64,000 nucleotides of DNA from Atrina japonica (GCA_030159075.1 BROG01000031.1:119501-183500), one strand, 5' to 3'; counted from the stretch's first letter, positions 1 through 9,054 are shown. The notes: generated by a model not told the origin, from the sequence alone. Translations and numbers: made by a program.

Positions 1-653
1 TGTATATGTCAATTTATTCTGATTTTGTTAAAAGAAAGATAAAAACAGAACGCTTAGTCTTGAAATCATTCAATACTGGGTCAAAAAGTTATGTTGCATT
101 GCAAAAGGTATAATACACGCGTAATGTAAGAAAATAGTTTTGATTTATTACATTTTTTTATTAAATGTATCAATTAGATTTGAGCTTTATTTTTCATTGT
201 TATTTTTCATTGATTTTACTGTATTTCGATTGGCTTAATGAAAAATATGATATTTCTCATTAAGCAAATCAAAACACATTGCGAGGCCACTAATGAAAAT
301 CCGATCAATTAATCCCATCTATAATGGAATGATAATTTTCAATTCATTGTTTTATTATAAACTGATCACATTTGCTAACAAATGTCAATAAATGGTGATG
401 CCATGGTAAAAACTTTTGAACACGTACTGTAGATATGACGTATCAAGAAGGGATTTTCGTATGATCTATTTGTAACACCGTATTGAAGCTAAACAAAATG
501 GCTCGCACAGACTTGTTCTGTCTTTAATAAAAAGCAGGCGATATCATGTTTTGGTGGAGTGGGTTTAAGTGGTCGAAAGGCAGTGGAAATGTTTAATGTA
601 TCCACTATCTAGGAATTAAGCTAACTTCGAAGTTTGCTGTCCAGGTCTATCGA
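1..653. other. Non-coding flank, nothing recognised
   Basis: AT-rich sequence with no reading frame of coding character, no splice-bounded exon and no obvious repeat. It may belong to an upstream intron or the 5' flank of the phosphatase gene that follows the Polinton, but nothing in it shows that. Confidence 0.5.
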
Positions 654-851
654 TTTGTTTGTTTGTTTATTGTTGTTTAACGTCCCACTCAAGAATCTTT
701 CACTCATATGGAGACGTCACCAAATGCCGGTGAAGGCTTCAAATTTTGGCCTATGCTCGTCACTTACGGCCATTGAGCAGCGAGGGTTCTTTAACGTGCC
801 GACACCTACTGTGACACGGGACCTCCAGTTTTTACTGTCTCATCCGAAAGA
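654..851 (-). repeat. tRNA-derived SINE, family 1, 5'-truncated copy
   Basis: On the minus strand this matches the body and tail of the complete copies at 11421 and 23491: the stretch around GAGACAGTAAAAACTGGA, the central part, and the AACAATAAACAAAC tail (seen here as GTTTGTTTATTGTT). The tRNA-like head with boxes A and B is missing. The 88-codon plus-strand frame across it is a by-product of the repeat, not a gene. The Polinton insertion point lies about 45 bp to its right. Confidence 0.85.
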
Positions 852-892
852 TATGTATAACTATTTTGAGTTCCTTTGTTTGTTTTGTAATA

Positions 893-898
893 AATAGC
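893..898. repeat. Left target-site duplication of the Polinton (AATAGC)
   Basis: AATAGC directly precedes the left terminal inverted repeat and recurs at 9931-9936 directly after the right one. A 6-bp duplication is the characteristic footprint of Polinton/Maverick integrases. Confidence 0.93.
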
Positions 899-1096
899 TG
901 TGTGTAGTCTTTTGTAGGGTCTGTGCCACCGTGCACTCGATGACCCCAAAACGGCTAAAACTGCTAAAAATAGCTAAATGGGGTATTCCCCCGAGTCGCT
1001 CCGCTAGTCTATTAATAGCCGCGAGTCCGATAGTTTCGCGAACGTCCGGGCGTCTATGTCATTTCGGGTAAATTTGATCAAGCCTTAAAGAAAATG
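899..1096 (+). repeat. Left terminal inverted repeat of the Polinton
   Basis: Begins TGTGTGTAGTC and matches the reverse complement of 9733-9930 with scattered substitutions and small indels; the outermost 30 bp differ at one position. It contains a self-complementary CTATTAATAG core and a C/G-rich run near 988. Similarity fades just before the polymerase start, so the TIR probably also carries the promoter. Confidence 0.93.
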
Positions 1097-1113
1097 GCAA
1101 ATACATAAAAGCA

Positions 1114-4100
1114 ATGAACATATTGAGAGGTGTGAAACGTTTATACAATGCTGGTAAATGGGGATATAAGAAAGTCGTCGAAAGCGTTTGGGACTATGTG
1201 ACGGGCTCGTCGACGGAAGAGCAGACGAGAGAGACCGTCAGACAAAATTTACGACGGGCGTTGAAGGATGAACTCGGGGACGCTTCTTCCGGGATGCAAC
1301 GCAAGTTAATTAGATCTCAATATAAAAAAATTCTACAGGAGGATCTTCCCAAAGGCGTTGCCCGGGTTGAAGAAAAACGAAACGTCAGACGTAAGTTACG
1401 ACGGGCGCTAAACGAAGAACTCGAGGAAGGCGTTGCTCGGGTCGACCAAAAACGAAGGCAACGTCGCGCGCTCGATTTGGGTGATAGTTTTCAACACTTC
1501 TATACCAGCTATAAAAAAGACGTTCGTCAACATATACATCGAGCCAATCTCAGAGCGTTGTTAGAGTATTTTAAAGACGACTTCATCTCTAAGATGACCG
1601 ACGAACTGAGAAAAGGTCCCATCAAGATCCAACTTCAAGTGGAACAGCGATTCAAGCGAGACATATTAGAGGTTGGCTGGCAGTTCATCACGCAAATCCA
1701 CAAAACTCGGCAACACGCGATTATGAGAGAAGACGAGATCGAAGACGTGTTTAAGAGCATGATCGAAGAGTTGATCGATTCCCTCGATAAAACCGTTCAG
1801 GCGGGATCCGGGTGGGTCATCGACGACGCTCAAATGATTTATTTGAATATTGCCAAATACGAGCCGCCCCTGGGATCCTCCTATTTTTAGTTGCCCAAGC
1901 AGATCGCGGACAAGAAGGCCATCATCAACGTTCAAAACAAGGATCAGAGGTGTTTCATGTATAGCGTATTGGCGTGTCTACATCACGACAATGTTAAACA
2001 CCATCATTATAGACCTCAAAACTATATACCGTTCATCGAGTTGTACGACTTCAGGTGCATCGATTATCCGACGCCGTTGAAGCAGATCCCCAGATTCGAA
2101 CGTCGCAACGAACTCGCCGTCAACGTTTTCGGGTGGACGGAGAAGAAAGGGTTCTTCCCTTATTACATATCGGAAAGATTTCACGATCGCGAAGTTAATC
2201 TGTTGTTGCTAGAGGAAGAGGGTAATTGGCACTACTCTTGGATATAAAACATGTCTAGATTGATTTCTTCTCACTCAAAGCACACAGAGAAATCCTATCC
2301 GTGCCTTCGTTGTCTCAAAGTCCTATCCATCGAGGAGGTTTACGAAAAGCACAGAGCCGATTGTCGCGGCATCAACAATCCGGCCATGAAACCCATCATG
2401 CCCGAGGAGGAGAAGAATATTCTCAAGTTTAAGAACGAGGCTCATAAACAACCCGTCCACGCCACGATCTACGCCGACTTCGAGTGCATCGTTTCACCCC
2501 TCAACGAAGAGGCGGGAGATAAAACGACGAAGACGTCGCGTCACATTCCGTCGGGATACTGCTACGTCGTCGTCTGGAGATCGGAGAAGGGCGTCGAGAA
2601 GATCGAAGAGCCCGTACTCTATCGCGGGGATGACGTCGTGAAACATTTCTTAGATAATCTGAAACGAGAAGAACAAAAGATTAAAGGCATTGCAAAAAAG
2701 GAGCTTCACATGAGCCGGAAGGACGAGAAGAAGTTCGAGAAGGCGACTCACTGCTACATCTGCGGAGACGAATTCTCGGGGGATCTTAGCAAGTGGAAAG
2801 CTCTGTGGACTCGAAGAAATAAACTTATTCGGGAACGGGAAAATCTGCCCAGTCTGTCCTCTCGCGAACGTCACGTCGCCATAAACACCGAGATCGACAA
2901 CATCATGAAAGAGATCGGGACATTCGAGCTCATCAAGGTCAAGGATCACTGTCACACATCCGGCAAGTTTCGGGGTGCCGCGCACAATAAGTGCAACAGG
3001 TTGTTGAGAAGGGCAAAGCACATCCCCGTCGTCTTTCACAACCTGCGAGGATACGATTCTCATCTGATATTATCCGAGATGGAGGTGGACAAGTCCATCA
3101 ACTGCATTCCGATGAATCAGGAGAAGTTCATCAGCTTCTCCGTCGGTTCTTTGCGATTCATCGACAGTTTCCAGTTTTTGTCGTGCGGTCTGGAGACTCT
3201 GGTTTAAAAATCTAAAGGACTATCCCATCACGAAATCCGTATTCGAGGAGGAGGACGTCTCGCTCCTGACGAGAAAGGGAGTCTATCCCTACGAGTACAT
3301 GGACTCTTTCGCCAGGTTCGAGGAAACGTCCCTACCGCCCAGGGAAGCCTTCTACAGCACGTTGTCGGACACTGACATCTCTCCGGCGGAGTACGATCAC
3401 GCTCAGACCGTCTGGCGCGAACGCGGATGCGAGACCATGGGCGATTACCACGATCTCTATCTGAAGACGGACGTGATCCTGCTGGCCGACGTGTTCGAAG
3501 AGTTCCGCAACATCTCTCTGAACCACTACGCGTTGGATCCGGCTCAATACTACACGGCCCCCGGTTTGGCCTGGGACGCGGCGTTACTCACCTCTAAGAT
3601 CGAGTTGGAGCTGTTCACCGATTACGACATGCATCTGTTCGTGGAAAAGGGGATCAGAGGCGGGATCACCTACGTCCCGCAACGTTATTCTAAGGCGAAC
3701 AACAAGTACTTGAAAGATTACGATCCCGATCGACCCTCCAAGTACATCATGTATCTGGACGCCAACGCGCTCTACAGCGAAGCCATGAGTCATCCCCTAC
3801 CTTGTCGCAACTTCGAATGGGTCGAGGGCGTCTCCGATCCGTGCCATCCGCCGGAAGGAAAGGGTTACATTCTCGAAGTCGATTTAGAGTATCCGAAAGC
3901 ATTGCAGCATAATAATTATCCGCTGGCTCCGGAGACGATGCAGGTCGATCCGAACGATCTGTCCGACTATCAGAAAACGCTGATGGAGGAGTACGAGATG
4001 CGCGACGCGGGTCCCAAGAAGCTCATTCCCAATCTCCGAGACAAGAAGGACTACGTCGTGCACTACGAGACGTTAAAGCTTTATCTGGAGCTGGGCATGA

Positions 4101-5000
4101 CACTGACGAGAGTGCACAGAGTTCTACAATTCGACGAAGAGCCGTGGCTCGCGGGTTACGTCGAAAAAAAACACTCGATTGCGTCAATGCGCTAAAAACG
4201 ATTTCGAAAAGGACTTCTTCAAGCTCATGAACAACGCCGTCTTCGGAAAGACCATGGAAAACAAACGGAATAGAACAGAGTTGAAGATCGTCACCGCCAA
4301 CGACGGAGATAAAAAGATCCGAAAGATGATCGCCTCGCCCGCTTACGACGGGTTGACCAAGATCAACGACGGCATGGTCTTCCTCCACTTCAAACCGACC
4401 ACCGTCAAATTGGACAAACCCATCTACTGCGGTATGACGATCTTGGATCTGTCCAAACGTCTTATGTACGGTTGGTATTACAAGCACTTGAAGGCCAGGT
4501 ACGGCGTCGACTGCGATCTGTTGTACACCGATACGGACTCGCTGCTGCTGGTGGAGATACGGACGGAGGACGTCTACCGAGACATGCTCGAAGACGAAGA
4601 CGAATACGACTTTTCCAATTTCAAAGACGATCATCCTCATGTACCTGTGAATAAAGATAAGAACAAGAAGGTGATCGGCAAGTTCAAAGACGAATGCGAA
4701 CGGAAACCCATCAAAGAATTCGTTGGTCTGAGACCCAAGATGTACGCTACGTTGATGGACGACGATAGCGTTACCAAACGAGCGAAAGGTGTGAGACGAT
4801 GCGTCTTGAAAAATAAGATAGGTTTCCACGACTACAGGGAGGCTCTCTTTCACGACGTCAGGACTTCGCATCCGATGCACAGTCTTCGATCGTTCAAACA
4901 GATCATCTACGGGATCCGACAGGAAAAGACGACGTTGGATCCCCTGGACACTAAACTCCGCATTCGGGAGGATCGCATTCACACTTATGCCTTCGATTAA
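1114..5000 (+). pseudogene. polB: Polinton protein-primed-type DNA polymerase B (broken)
   Basis: Would replicate the element by protein priming. Reading along about 1,294 codons, the N-terminal domain (1114-1890) ends in the family's GSGWV...YEPPLGSSYF stretch and continues as LPKQIADKKAIINVQN. A CxxC...HxxxxxC finger follows (about 2300-2365), then Exo I YADFEC (2467-2484, Asp codon at 2476), a Cys/His insert VKDHCHTSGKFRG (2938-2976), Exo II FHNLRGYDSH (3037-3066), Exo III YLKTDVILLAD, Pol A DANALYS (3758-3778), Pol B KLMNNAVFGK (4221-4250) and Pol C YTDTDS (4524-4541). Four breaks: TAG at 1888-1890, TAA at 2245-2247, an extra base near 3203-3205, and an extra A in the run 4164-4171. Catalytic motifs are otherwise preserved, so inactivation looks recent. 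Start chosen at the first ATG after the TIR; its 3' end converges on integrase across a hairpin. Confidence 0.93.
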
Positions 5001-5003
5001 AAC

Positions 5004-5031
5004 AATTTATAATCCCTATGGATTATAAATT
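5004..5031. terminator. Perfect 12-bp hairpin between convergent polB and integrase
   Basis: Arms AATTTATAATCC and GGATTATAAATT enclose a CTAT loop. It fills almost the whole gap between the polymerase stop (5000) and the integrase stop (5033). Its placement suggests a bidirectional transcript end or RNA 3' structure; a related core recurs at 7759-7788 and 8736-8766. Confidence 0.6.
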
Positions 5032-5032
5032 A

Positions 5033-5980
5033 TTACTCGACGATCAACAACTCTTCTCGCACGAAACCTCTCTCTGGCGTTTTAGGATTTCTACCGGGAG
5101 TGTCTTTCAGGTAATAGACGTCGATGCCCTGTATATTAAACTGTCGATCGATCTCGTGTTTGTCCACGCTCCAGATGGGATCGGTCGCCCTGCGCTTCTG
5201 TAGAAGATAATTTCTCGTGGTATCGTCTTTATTCGCCTCGGCGGGCAGATAGATAAATCGGACCTTGTTAAACGGACCTATCGGCGATTCGACGGGAGTG
5301 CGAGGCACGATGGTCTCGGGAGGTTGCGTCTCGTCGTTGATCGCTTTCACGACGTCCGAATATCGTTCCAACCATTCCGTGTTCACCTTCTTCGTGGTCT
5401 TCCCCTTTCCCATCTTATCGGTCTTCATCTCTTGGTGGTACTGATAGGTGAAGAGCCGTTCTCCCAACGTCTTGTTGAATCGCTCGACGATGGCCTGATC
5501 GCGATGGACGTCGACCCGTCCCGTCCTTATTTTCGTGTCGTGACGTTTCATGAGCGCGCGGACCTTTCCCATGAATTCTTTACCGGGATCGACCTGTAGC
5601 AACTTGGGATACGAAAATCGTCGTTCGTAGATCCGTTCGAAGGCGTCCGCCACGGCCTCGCTGCTTCTCTTGGTCAGCGCTTCCGCCTCCTTGTACCGCG
5701 TACCCACGTCGACCACCGTCAACGCGTATTTATACGTCTTCCCGTCCACCCTATCGTGCGGTAGATACAAGAGATCGGCCTGGTGAATGTCGTTTTCTGC
5801 CACGCGTTCGAATCGGGGTCTCACGATCTTCTCGGGAGCGGGGAGATAGATTTGCCACACGTCTTGTTTTTTTTAAAAATCGAAGGCTTCCGTCTCGCTG
5901 ACGTTGGCCGCCTTGGCTAATTTCTTGATGGCGGTCTTCCCCTTCCAATAACCTTTAGGGCTGTAATAGATCTCTTCCAT
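5033..5980 (-). pseudogene. int: Polinton retroviral-type integrase (rve) with a nonsense codon near the start
   Basis: Catalyses insertion of the element's ends, giving the 6-bp duplication. From ATG at 5978-5980 a 35-residue N-terminal segment (MEEIYYSPKGYWKGKTAIKK...) reaches an in-frame TAA at 5873-5875, then the frame stays open for over 275 residues to 5033. Numbering the second part from WQIYLPAP, the catalytic triad is visible as QADLLYLP (Asp 29), LQVDPGKEF (Asp 91) and AIVERFNK (Glu 126), a DDE core with 34 residues between the second Asp and the Glu. The C-terminal part (IWSVDKHEIDRQFNIQG to VREELLIVE) resembles the chromodomain-like tail of Polinton integrases. No HHCC finger is seen. 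The stop sits in a T5A8 run and looks like a single substitution; without readthrough there is no good downstream ATG. Confidence 0.92.
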
Positions 5981-5989
5981 GTTTTTAGT

Positions 5990-6388
5990 TTACGCGACGT
6001 ATTTTTTAACGCCGTAGAAGACGAGTCCCGTCCCGATCACCACGAAGAGGATTTCCTTGTCTTTTTGCTCTTCCGAGGGTTGATAGAAATCGCTCAACTT
6101 CGGTTCGGGAGCCATCGCCTCTTCGTTCGTCATCCGCGAGTAGAGTGACATGGCGGCGTTTACTTCTTTGTAGGTGTACAGCGCATGTCCTTCTTTCTTG
6201 AGTCTCTCGTTGAGAAAATCTAATCGCTTCGTGCGTTCGTGATTCCACTGGTCTCTGGCCTTGGTCAGTTTTTCCATCGCCTCGTCGTGTCTCTTCTGTT
6301 CTTCGTGATTCGAGAATAGAAATTGCGATCCCGAGAAGGCTAGAGCATTGACTAATGCGCCGCCCATCATCATCGCGATCGTTGCCAT
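5990..6388 (-). CDS. Polinton small membrane protein, 132 aa
   Basis: Has a hydrophobic N-terminus (MATIAMMMGGALVNALAFSG), a long charged helix rich in Lys, Glu and Arg (about residues 28-75, coiled-coil-like), and a C-terminal membrane segment (EILFVVIGTGLVFYGVKKYV). Small two-ended hydrophobic proteins like this are a recurrent, uncharacterised gene class in Polintons and related virus-like elements; a virion membrane role is plausible but unproved. It starts at the ATG at 6386-6388 behind an AT-rich stretch and ends 10 bp upstream of the integrase ATG, so the two could share a transcript. No lesion is visible. Confidence 0.75.
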   Translation of the reverse strand: MATIAMMMGGALVNALAFSGSQFLFSNHEEQKRHDEAMEKLTKARDQWNHERTKRLDFLNERLKKEGHALYTYKEVNAAMSLYSRMTNEEAMAPEPKLSDFYQPSEEQKDKEILFVVIGTGLVFYGVKKYVA

Positions 6389-6405
6389 TTTTAATAGAGT
6401 TTAGT

Positions 6406-6630
6406 TTATTTCATGATATCGGCGGGGATGATGCCCTTCTTGACCAACATGTCTTTGGTGTACTCGGCGAGCGCAAACTCCAGGAGGATCATCCCGAAGT
6501 CCTTCGGGTCTAGATCCATCTTGGGCGCAGGCATCTTTAAGATTTTCTTGGAAAGTTGCGCGTATCCGATGGCAATTCCAGTACTGACGGCCGCGTGATA
6601 CACGGTGTTGATCAAATCTTTTTCGCTCAT
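6406..6630 (-). CDS. Polinton small protein, 74 aa, unknown function
   Basis: Contains an amphipathic or hydrophobic stretch (VSTGIAIGYAQLSKKIL) and a second weakly hydrophobic one (FGMILLEFALAEYTKDMLV). No catalytic motif and no recognised family. The start ATG (6628-6630) lies about 18 nt downstream of an ATAAATAA box, the arrangement seen before several neighbours. It ends 18 bp before the next start, consistent with a compact minus-strand gene block. Confidence 0.65.
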   Translation of the reverse strand: MSEKDLINTVYHAAVSTGIAIGYAQLSKKILKMPAPKMDLDPKDFGMILLEFALAEYTKDMLVKKGIIPADIMK

Positions 6631-6652
6631 TTTAAAGACGAGAAAAAATTAT

Positions 6653-6817
6653 TTATCGGGGTTTTACCTCTTCTTCTTCTTCTCTACAATCGTGGACGTA
6701 GTGGACGTTAGCTTCCACTACTTGTGCGATCATGGCAACGAATAAACTCGTGGTGATGATCCCCGACGCCATCAACGCCGCCGTGTTCATGAACGTTCTC
6801 AGTGTCTCGTTACACAT
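6653..6817 (-). CDS. Polinton very small membrane protein, 54 aa
   Basis: Short frame from ATG 6815-6817 to TAA 6653-6655. It reads MCNETLRTFMNTAALMASG, then a single membrane segment (IITTSLFVAMIAQVV), then an acidic tail (REEEEE). The intact frame, the upstream TTAAATAT box 16 nt before the ATG, and the tight spacing to the genes on each side argue that it is real. No family recognised. Confidence 0.55.
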   Translation of the reverse strand: MCNETLRTFMNTAALMASGIITTSLFVAMIAQVVEANVHYVHDCREEEEEVKPR

Positions 6818-6837
6818 ATTTAGTAGAAAAAAAATAT

Positions 6838-7149
6838 TTAATACATTTCGTGGGGATTGGGTTTCGATTCTTTAGGTTCTGGAGGAGGAGGCGGCGGCGG
6901 TGGTTGTTTTTTCGTGTAGATCAGCAACAATCTGACGACCGCGAGTCCGCCGCCCGCTAGCCATTTCCAGCTATCCTGGCTATTAGCATTGTTATCCTGA
7001 CTATTAGCATTGCTATCCTGGCTATTAGCATTGCTATTAGCATTGCTATCCTGGCTAATGGCTTTACGACTCCACCTCTTTTGCGCCTCCTTCTTCCCCG
7101 CTTCCTGACGTTTCGGGTTCTTTATCGCTATGGCTTCTGCTGGTTCCAT
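6838..7149 (-). CDS. Polinton small membrane protein with heptapeptide repeat and Pro run, 103 aa
   Basis: The N-terminus is basic (KNPKRQEAGKKEAQKRWSRK). Then come copies of an SQDSNAN-type heptapeptide encoded by an imperfect 21-bp tandem repeat (about 6968-7056), a membrane segment (WLAGGGLAVVRLLLIY), and a KKQ plus eight-proline run before an acidic tail. The 21-bp unit length keeps the frame, so copy number can change without breaking the gene. The start overlaps the end of the next upstream gene by 86 bp in another frame. No family recognised. Confidence 0.6.
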   Translation of the reverse strand: MEPAEAIAIKNPKRQEAGKKEAQKRWSRKAISQDSNANSNANSQDSNANSQDNNANSQDSWKWLAGGGLAVVRLLLIYTKKQPPPPPPPPEPKESKPNPHEMY

Positions 7150-7333
7150 CGTCTTTTTCTATATCCTCCGATTTTTTAAACCCCGTTATATATCGGCTAG
7201 ACGTGGCGGCTATGCTGAGAGGTGCCAAGTAGGCGCCGAAGTTGTGATACAGACTACAGCACACTTCGCCGATGGCTGCGTCTAGGAACGGGTCTTCGTT
7301 CAGCTCTTCGATCAGTCTGGGGTCGTTTTTCAA
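7064..7333 (-). CDS. Polinton small protein, about 89 aa, start codon uncertain
   Basis: Hydrophobic middle (AIGEVCCSLYHNFGAYLAPLSIAAT) followed by a hydrophilic Ser/Glu-rich tail. No ATG is available: the frame opens with TTG at 7331-7333, nine bases after a TTAAATAT box like those before other genes here, so an ancestral ATG may have mutated to TTG. The frame also stays open further upstream into the antisense of the ATPase fragment, probably by chance. No family recognised. Confidence 0.5.
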   Translation of the reverse strand: MKNDPRLIEELNEDPFLDAAIGEVCCSLYHNFGAYLAPLSIAATSSRYITGFKKSEDIEKDDGTSRSHSDKEPETSGSGEEGGAKEVES

Positions 7334-7374
7334 CTCGAAAAAATATTTAAGACCCTGGGCGTACAGGGGAATAG

Positions 7375-7761
7375 CAATTACAGGAGTTGTTGCGTCACTT
7401 TTACAACATTTACGAGGGAACGTCCACGTTGTACATCATCGACGACTGTTCGGCCACGAAGCAGATCAAGAAGAAGGCGGACGCCCTGTCCATGTTGGCA
7501 TTTTCGGGGAGACACGCCGACCAGTCCGTGTGGATCTTGACGCAACGCTACAACAGCGCGTCTAAGGATTTTAGATCGCAAATCAAGTGGATCGCCCTCT
7601 TCTTCATCAAAGACGAGTTCAGCTTCAACGAATGTATGAAGGAAAACAACGCCATTCCAAAAGAGGAGAGGGAACGTCTCATGCGCGAGCTGTTGCAGCG
7701 CGAATACTCCAAACTGATCTTGCGGACAGAACGGCCGATGGATTACAAGTTTATAGAATAA
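7375..7761 (+). pseudogene. C-terminal half of Polinton FtsK/HerA-type packaging ATPase
   Basis: In intact elements this ATPase would pump DNA into a capsid. The preserved part starts just after an in-frame TAG (7372-7374) with QLQELLRHFYN and contains the Walker B strand TLYIIDDCSA, the conserved MLAFSGRHADQSVWILTQRYN segment and a C-terminal ERPMDYKFIE. The Walker A P-loop and everything before it are absent, so ATP binding is impossible. The sequence to the left belongs to an oppositely oriented gene block, implying an internal deletion with one breakpoint near 7365-7375. The stop codon overlaps the first bases of a 13-bp hairpin. Confidence 0.85.
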
Positions 7762-7788
7762 TTTATATTTTGTGTAAAATATAAATTA
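7759..7788. terminator. Perfect 13-bp hairpin between convergent ATPase and W-repeat genes
   Basis: Arms TAATTTATATTTT and AAAATATAAATTA with a GTGT loop. It starts inside the ATPase stop codon and lies 31 bp before the stop of the oppositely oriented gene ending at 7819. Same core (TAATTTATA) as the hairpins at 5004-5031 and 8736-8766. Confidence 0.6.
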
Positions 7789-7818
7789 ACGGAAAGGAAA
7801 ATACATCATCACTGCTCT

Positions 7819-8693
7819 TCAATCATAAACACGACCCGGAAACCATAATACAGACGGATTCCACGGGTCCTCAAAGGTGTTGGCATAATGATACCAAGCA
7901 CATTTATTATACCAATTTACATTAGGGTCCCACGGCTCGTCGGTGTACTCGGCGTTAAAAAACTCCCAGCCGGATTTAAATTCCCAGTTAATAGTAGGAT
8001 CCCAGGGTTCATGCTCTGTAGAGAAAATGTTAAAGTCAATCCACGCATGCTTATTATTCCAATTAACTTTAGGATTCCAAGACTCAGGATTGTGAGATGA
8101 TTTATTATATTCAACCCACGCATTAAAATTTTCATTGAAACAAGAAGGGTCTTTTTGTGGATTAACAAATAATAATCTTCGACGCCAACCGATGTCGGGA
8201 TTCCAAACTTCGTCCTTATTTAACTCGAGATTATAATGATACCAATCGTATTTATTACGCCAATCGCGTGTATAACCGCACTCCTCCGTGTTATCCCACG
8301 TCTCGCCAAGGTTATCCCATGGCTCTCCTAACCCTGCATCCCGGTTATAACATTGCCATTGATAATCATTATACCAATGTCGTTTACTATCCCATAAATT
8401 ATTCGCTCGATAATAACAAAACCAATAAAATTTGTTTCGCCAATCGACATCTTCTTGCCATTCGTCTTCTCCTCCGTAAGCACGAAATAACGACCAATAC
8501 GCATGATGATTAGGCGCTTTTTTTCCTCGCATATATACGGGAAAAGCTCTTGAATAAATGGATAAGAATACCTCTCCTGTTCGATAATATCTATACATGA
8601 TCTATAGTATAATATCCTGAGGCTCGATGGGGCATAGGACATTTGTTTATCATCTATAATACGAACACAAAGACTCTGTAAACTCGACACCAT
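7819..8693 (-). CDS. Tryptophan-repeat protein of the Polinton, probably one gene with a frameshift
   Basis: The main frame (8598 to 7819, 259 aa) has 25 tryptophans, arranged as W-x5-W-x5-W triplets repeating about every 24 residues: 47/53/59, 69/75/81, 174/180/186, 199/205/211, 223/229/235, with degenerate or partial units between and at the end (113/119, 132/138, 161, 246/252). A typical unit reads EPWDPNVNWYNKCAWYHY, which suggests a solenoid. A second frame starts at ATG 8691-8693 and encodes MVSSLQSLCVRIIDD, then an ILYYRSC...ERYSYPFIQELFPYI stretch. It overlaps the first frame and meets it at a T7 run (8518-8524) where a 1-nt slip would join them. The N-terminus fits the Elongin-C-binding BC-box pattern (L-x3-C-x3-I). 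Function unknown; no family recognised. It lies between two hairpins. Confidence 0.7.
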
Positions 8694-8735
8694 CTCAGTT
8701 TTTCTATAACCCGAGTTTTCTTAGCGGATTTTTCA

Positions 8736-8766
8736 TAATTTATATTACACGATGTAATATAAATTA
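8736..8766. terminator. Perfect 14-bp hairpin at the 3' end of the cysteine-rich gene
   Basis: Arms TAATTTATATTACA and TGTAATATAAATTA with a CGA loop, overlapping the stop codon of the minus-strand gene that ends at 8764 and lying upstream of the W-repeat gene. Third member of the set of gene-end hairpins with a TAATTTATA core. Confidence 0.6.
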
Positions 8767-9054
8767 CTTTTTATATTTTAGATAATAGTAATGCGCGCGT
8801 TGTTTCCGGTTATCACACGCCGGACATAACGTATGGGGGCAAGAATCGGATATCCAACATTTACAACCTTCGCATAATTTCAAGGGTTTAAAGTCGCGGT
8901 TCTTCATCTTTCTGTGATGGAAATAACAGAAAATGGAATTCGCGAGAGTTGGATGAGAACACGGATTAGGACGTCTGCTAGAGACGGGCACGTGACACGA
9001 TGTTATATTTTCAACACCCAACCCAACGCTGTTAAACATTTCGTCGAGAGACAT
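8764..9054 (-). CDS. Polinton cysteine/histidine-rich protein, 96 aa
   Basis: Two likely zinc-binding clusters are visible: CSHPTLANSIFCYFHH in the middle and CEGCKCWISDSCPHTLCPAC toward the C-terminus, followed by a basic, Tyr-rich end (HYYYLKYKK). This suits a nucleic-acid- or protein-binding zinc protein, but no named family was recognised. The ATG at 9052-9054 lies 19 nt after an ATAAATAA box. The frame is intact. Confidence 0.65.
   Translation of the reverse strand: MSLDEMFNSVGLGVENITSCHVPVSSRRPNPCSHPTLANSIFCYFHHRKMKNRDFKPLKLCEGCKCWISDSCPHTLCPACDNRKQRAHYYYLKYKK

Noticed and set aside
634..897. 87-codon plus-strand frame ending at the Polinton border
   Set aside because: Antisense of a SINE; the same translation appears at other SINE copies (for example the minus strand at 23437-23634).
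4023..4982. 319-codon minus-strand frame opposite polB
   Set aside because: Mirror frame of the GC-rich polymerase coding strand; polB motifs on the plus strand explain the openness.
7272..7565. 97-codon plus-strand frame overlapping the ATPase
   Set aside because: Out of frame with the Walker B and sensor segments, which lie in the adjacent frame.
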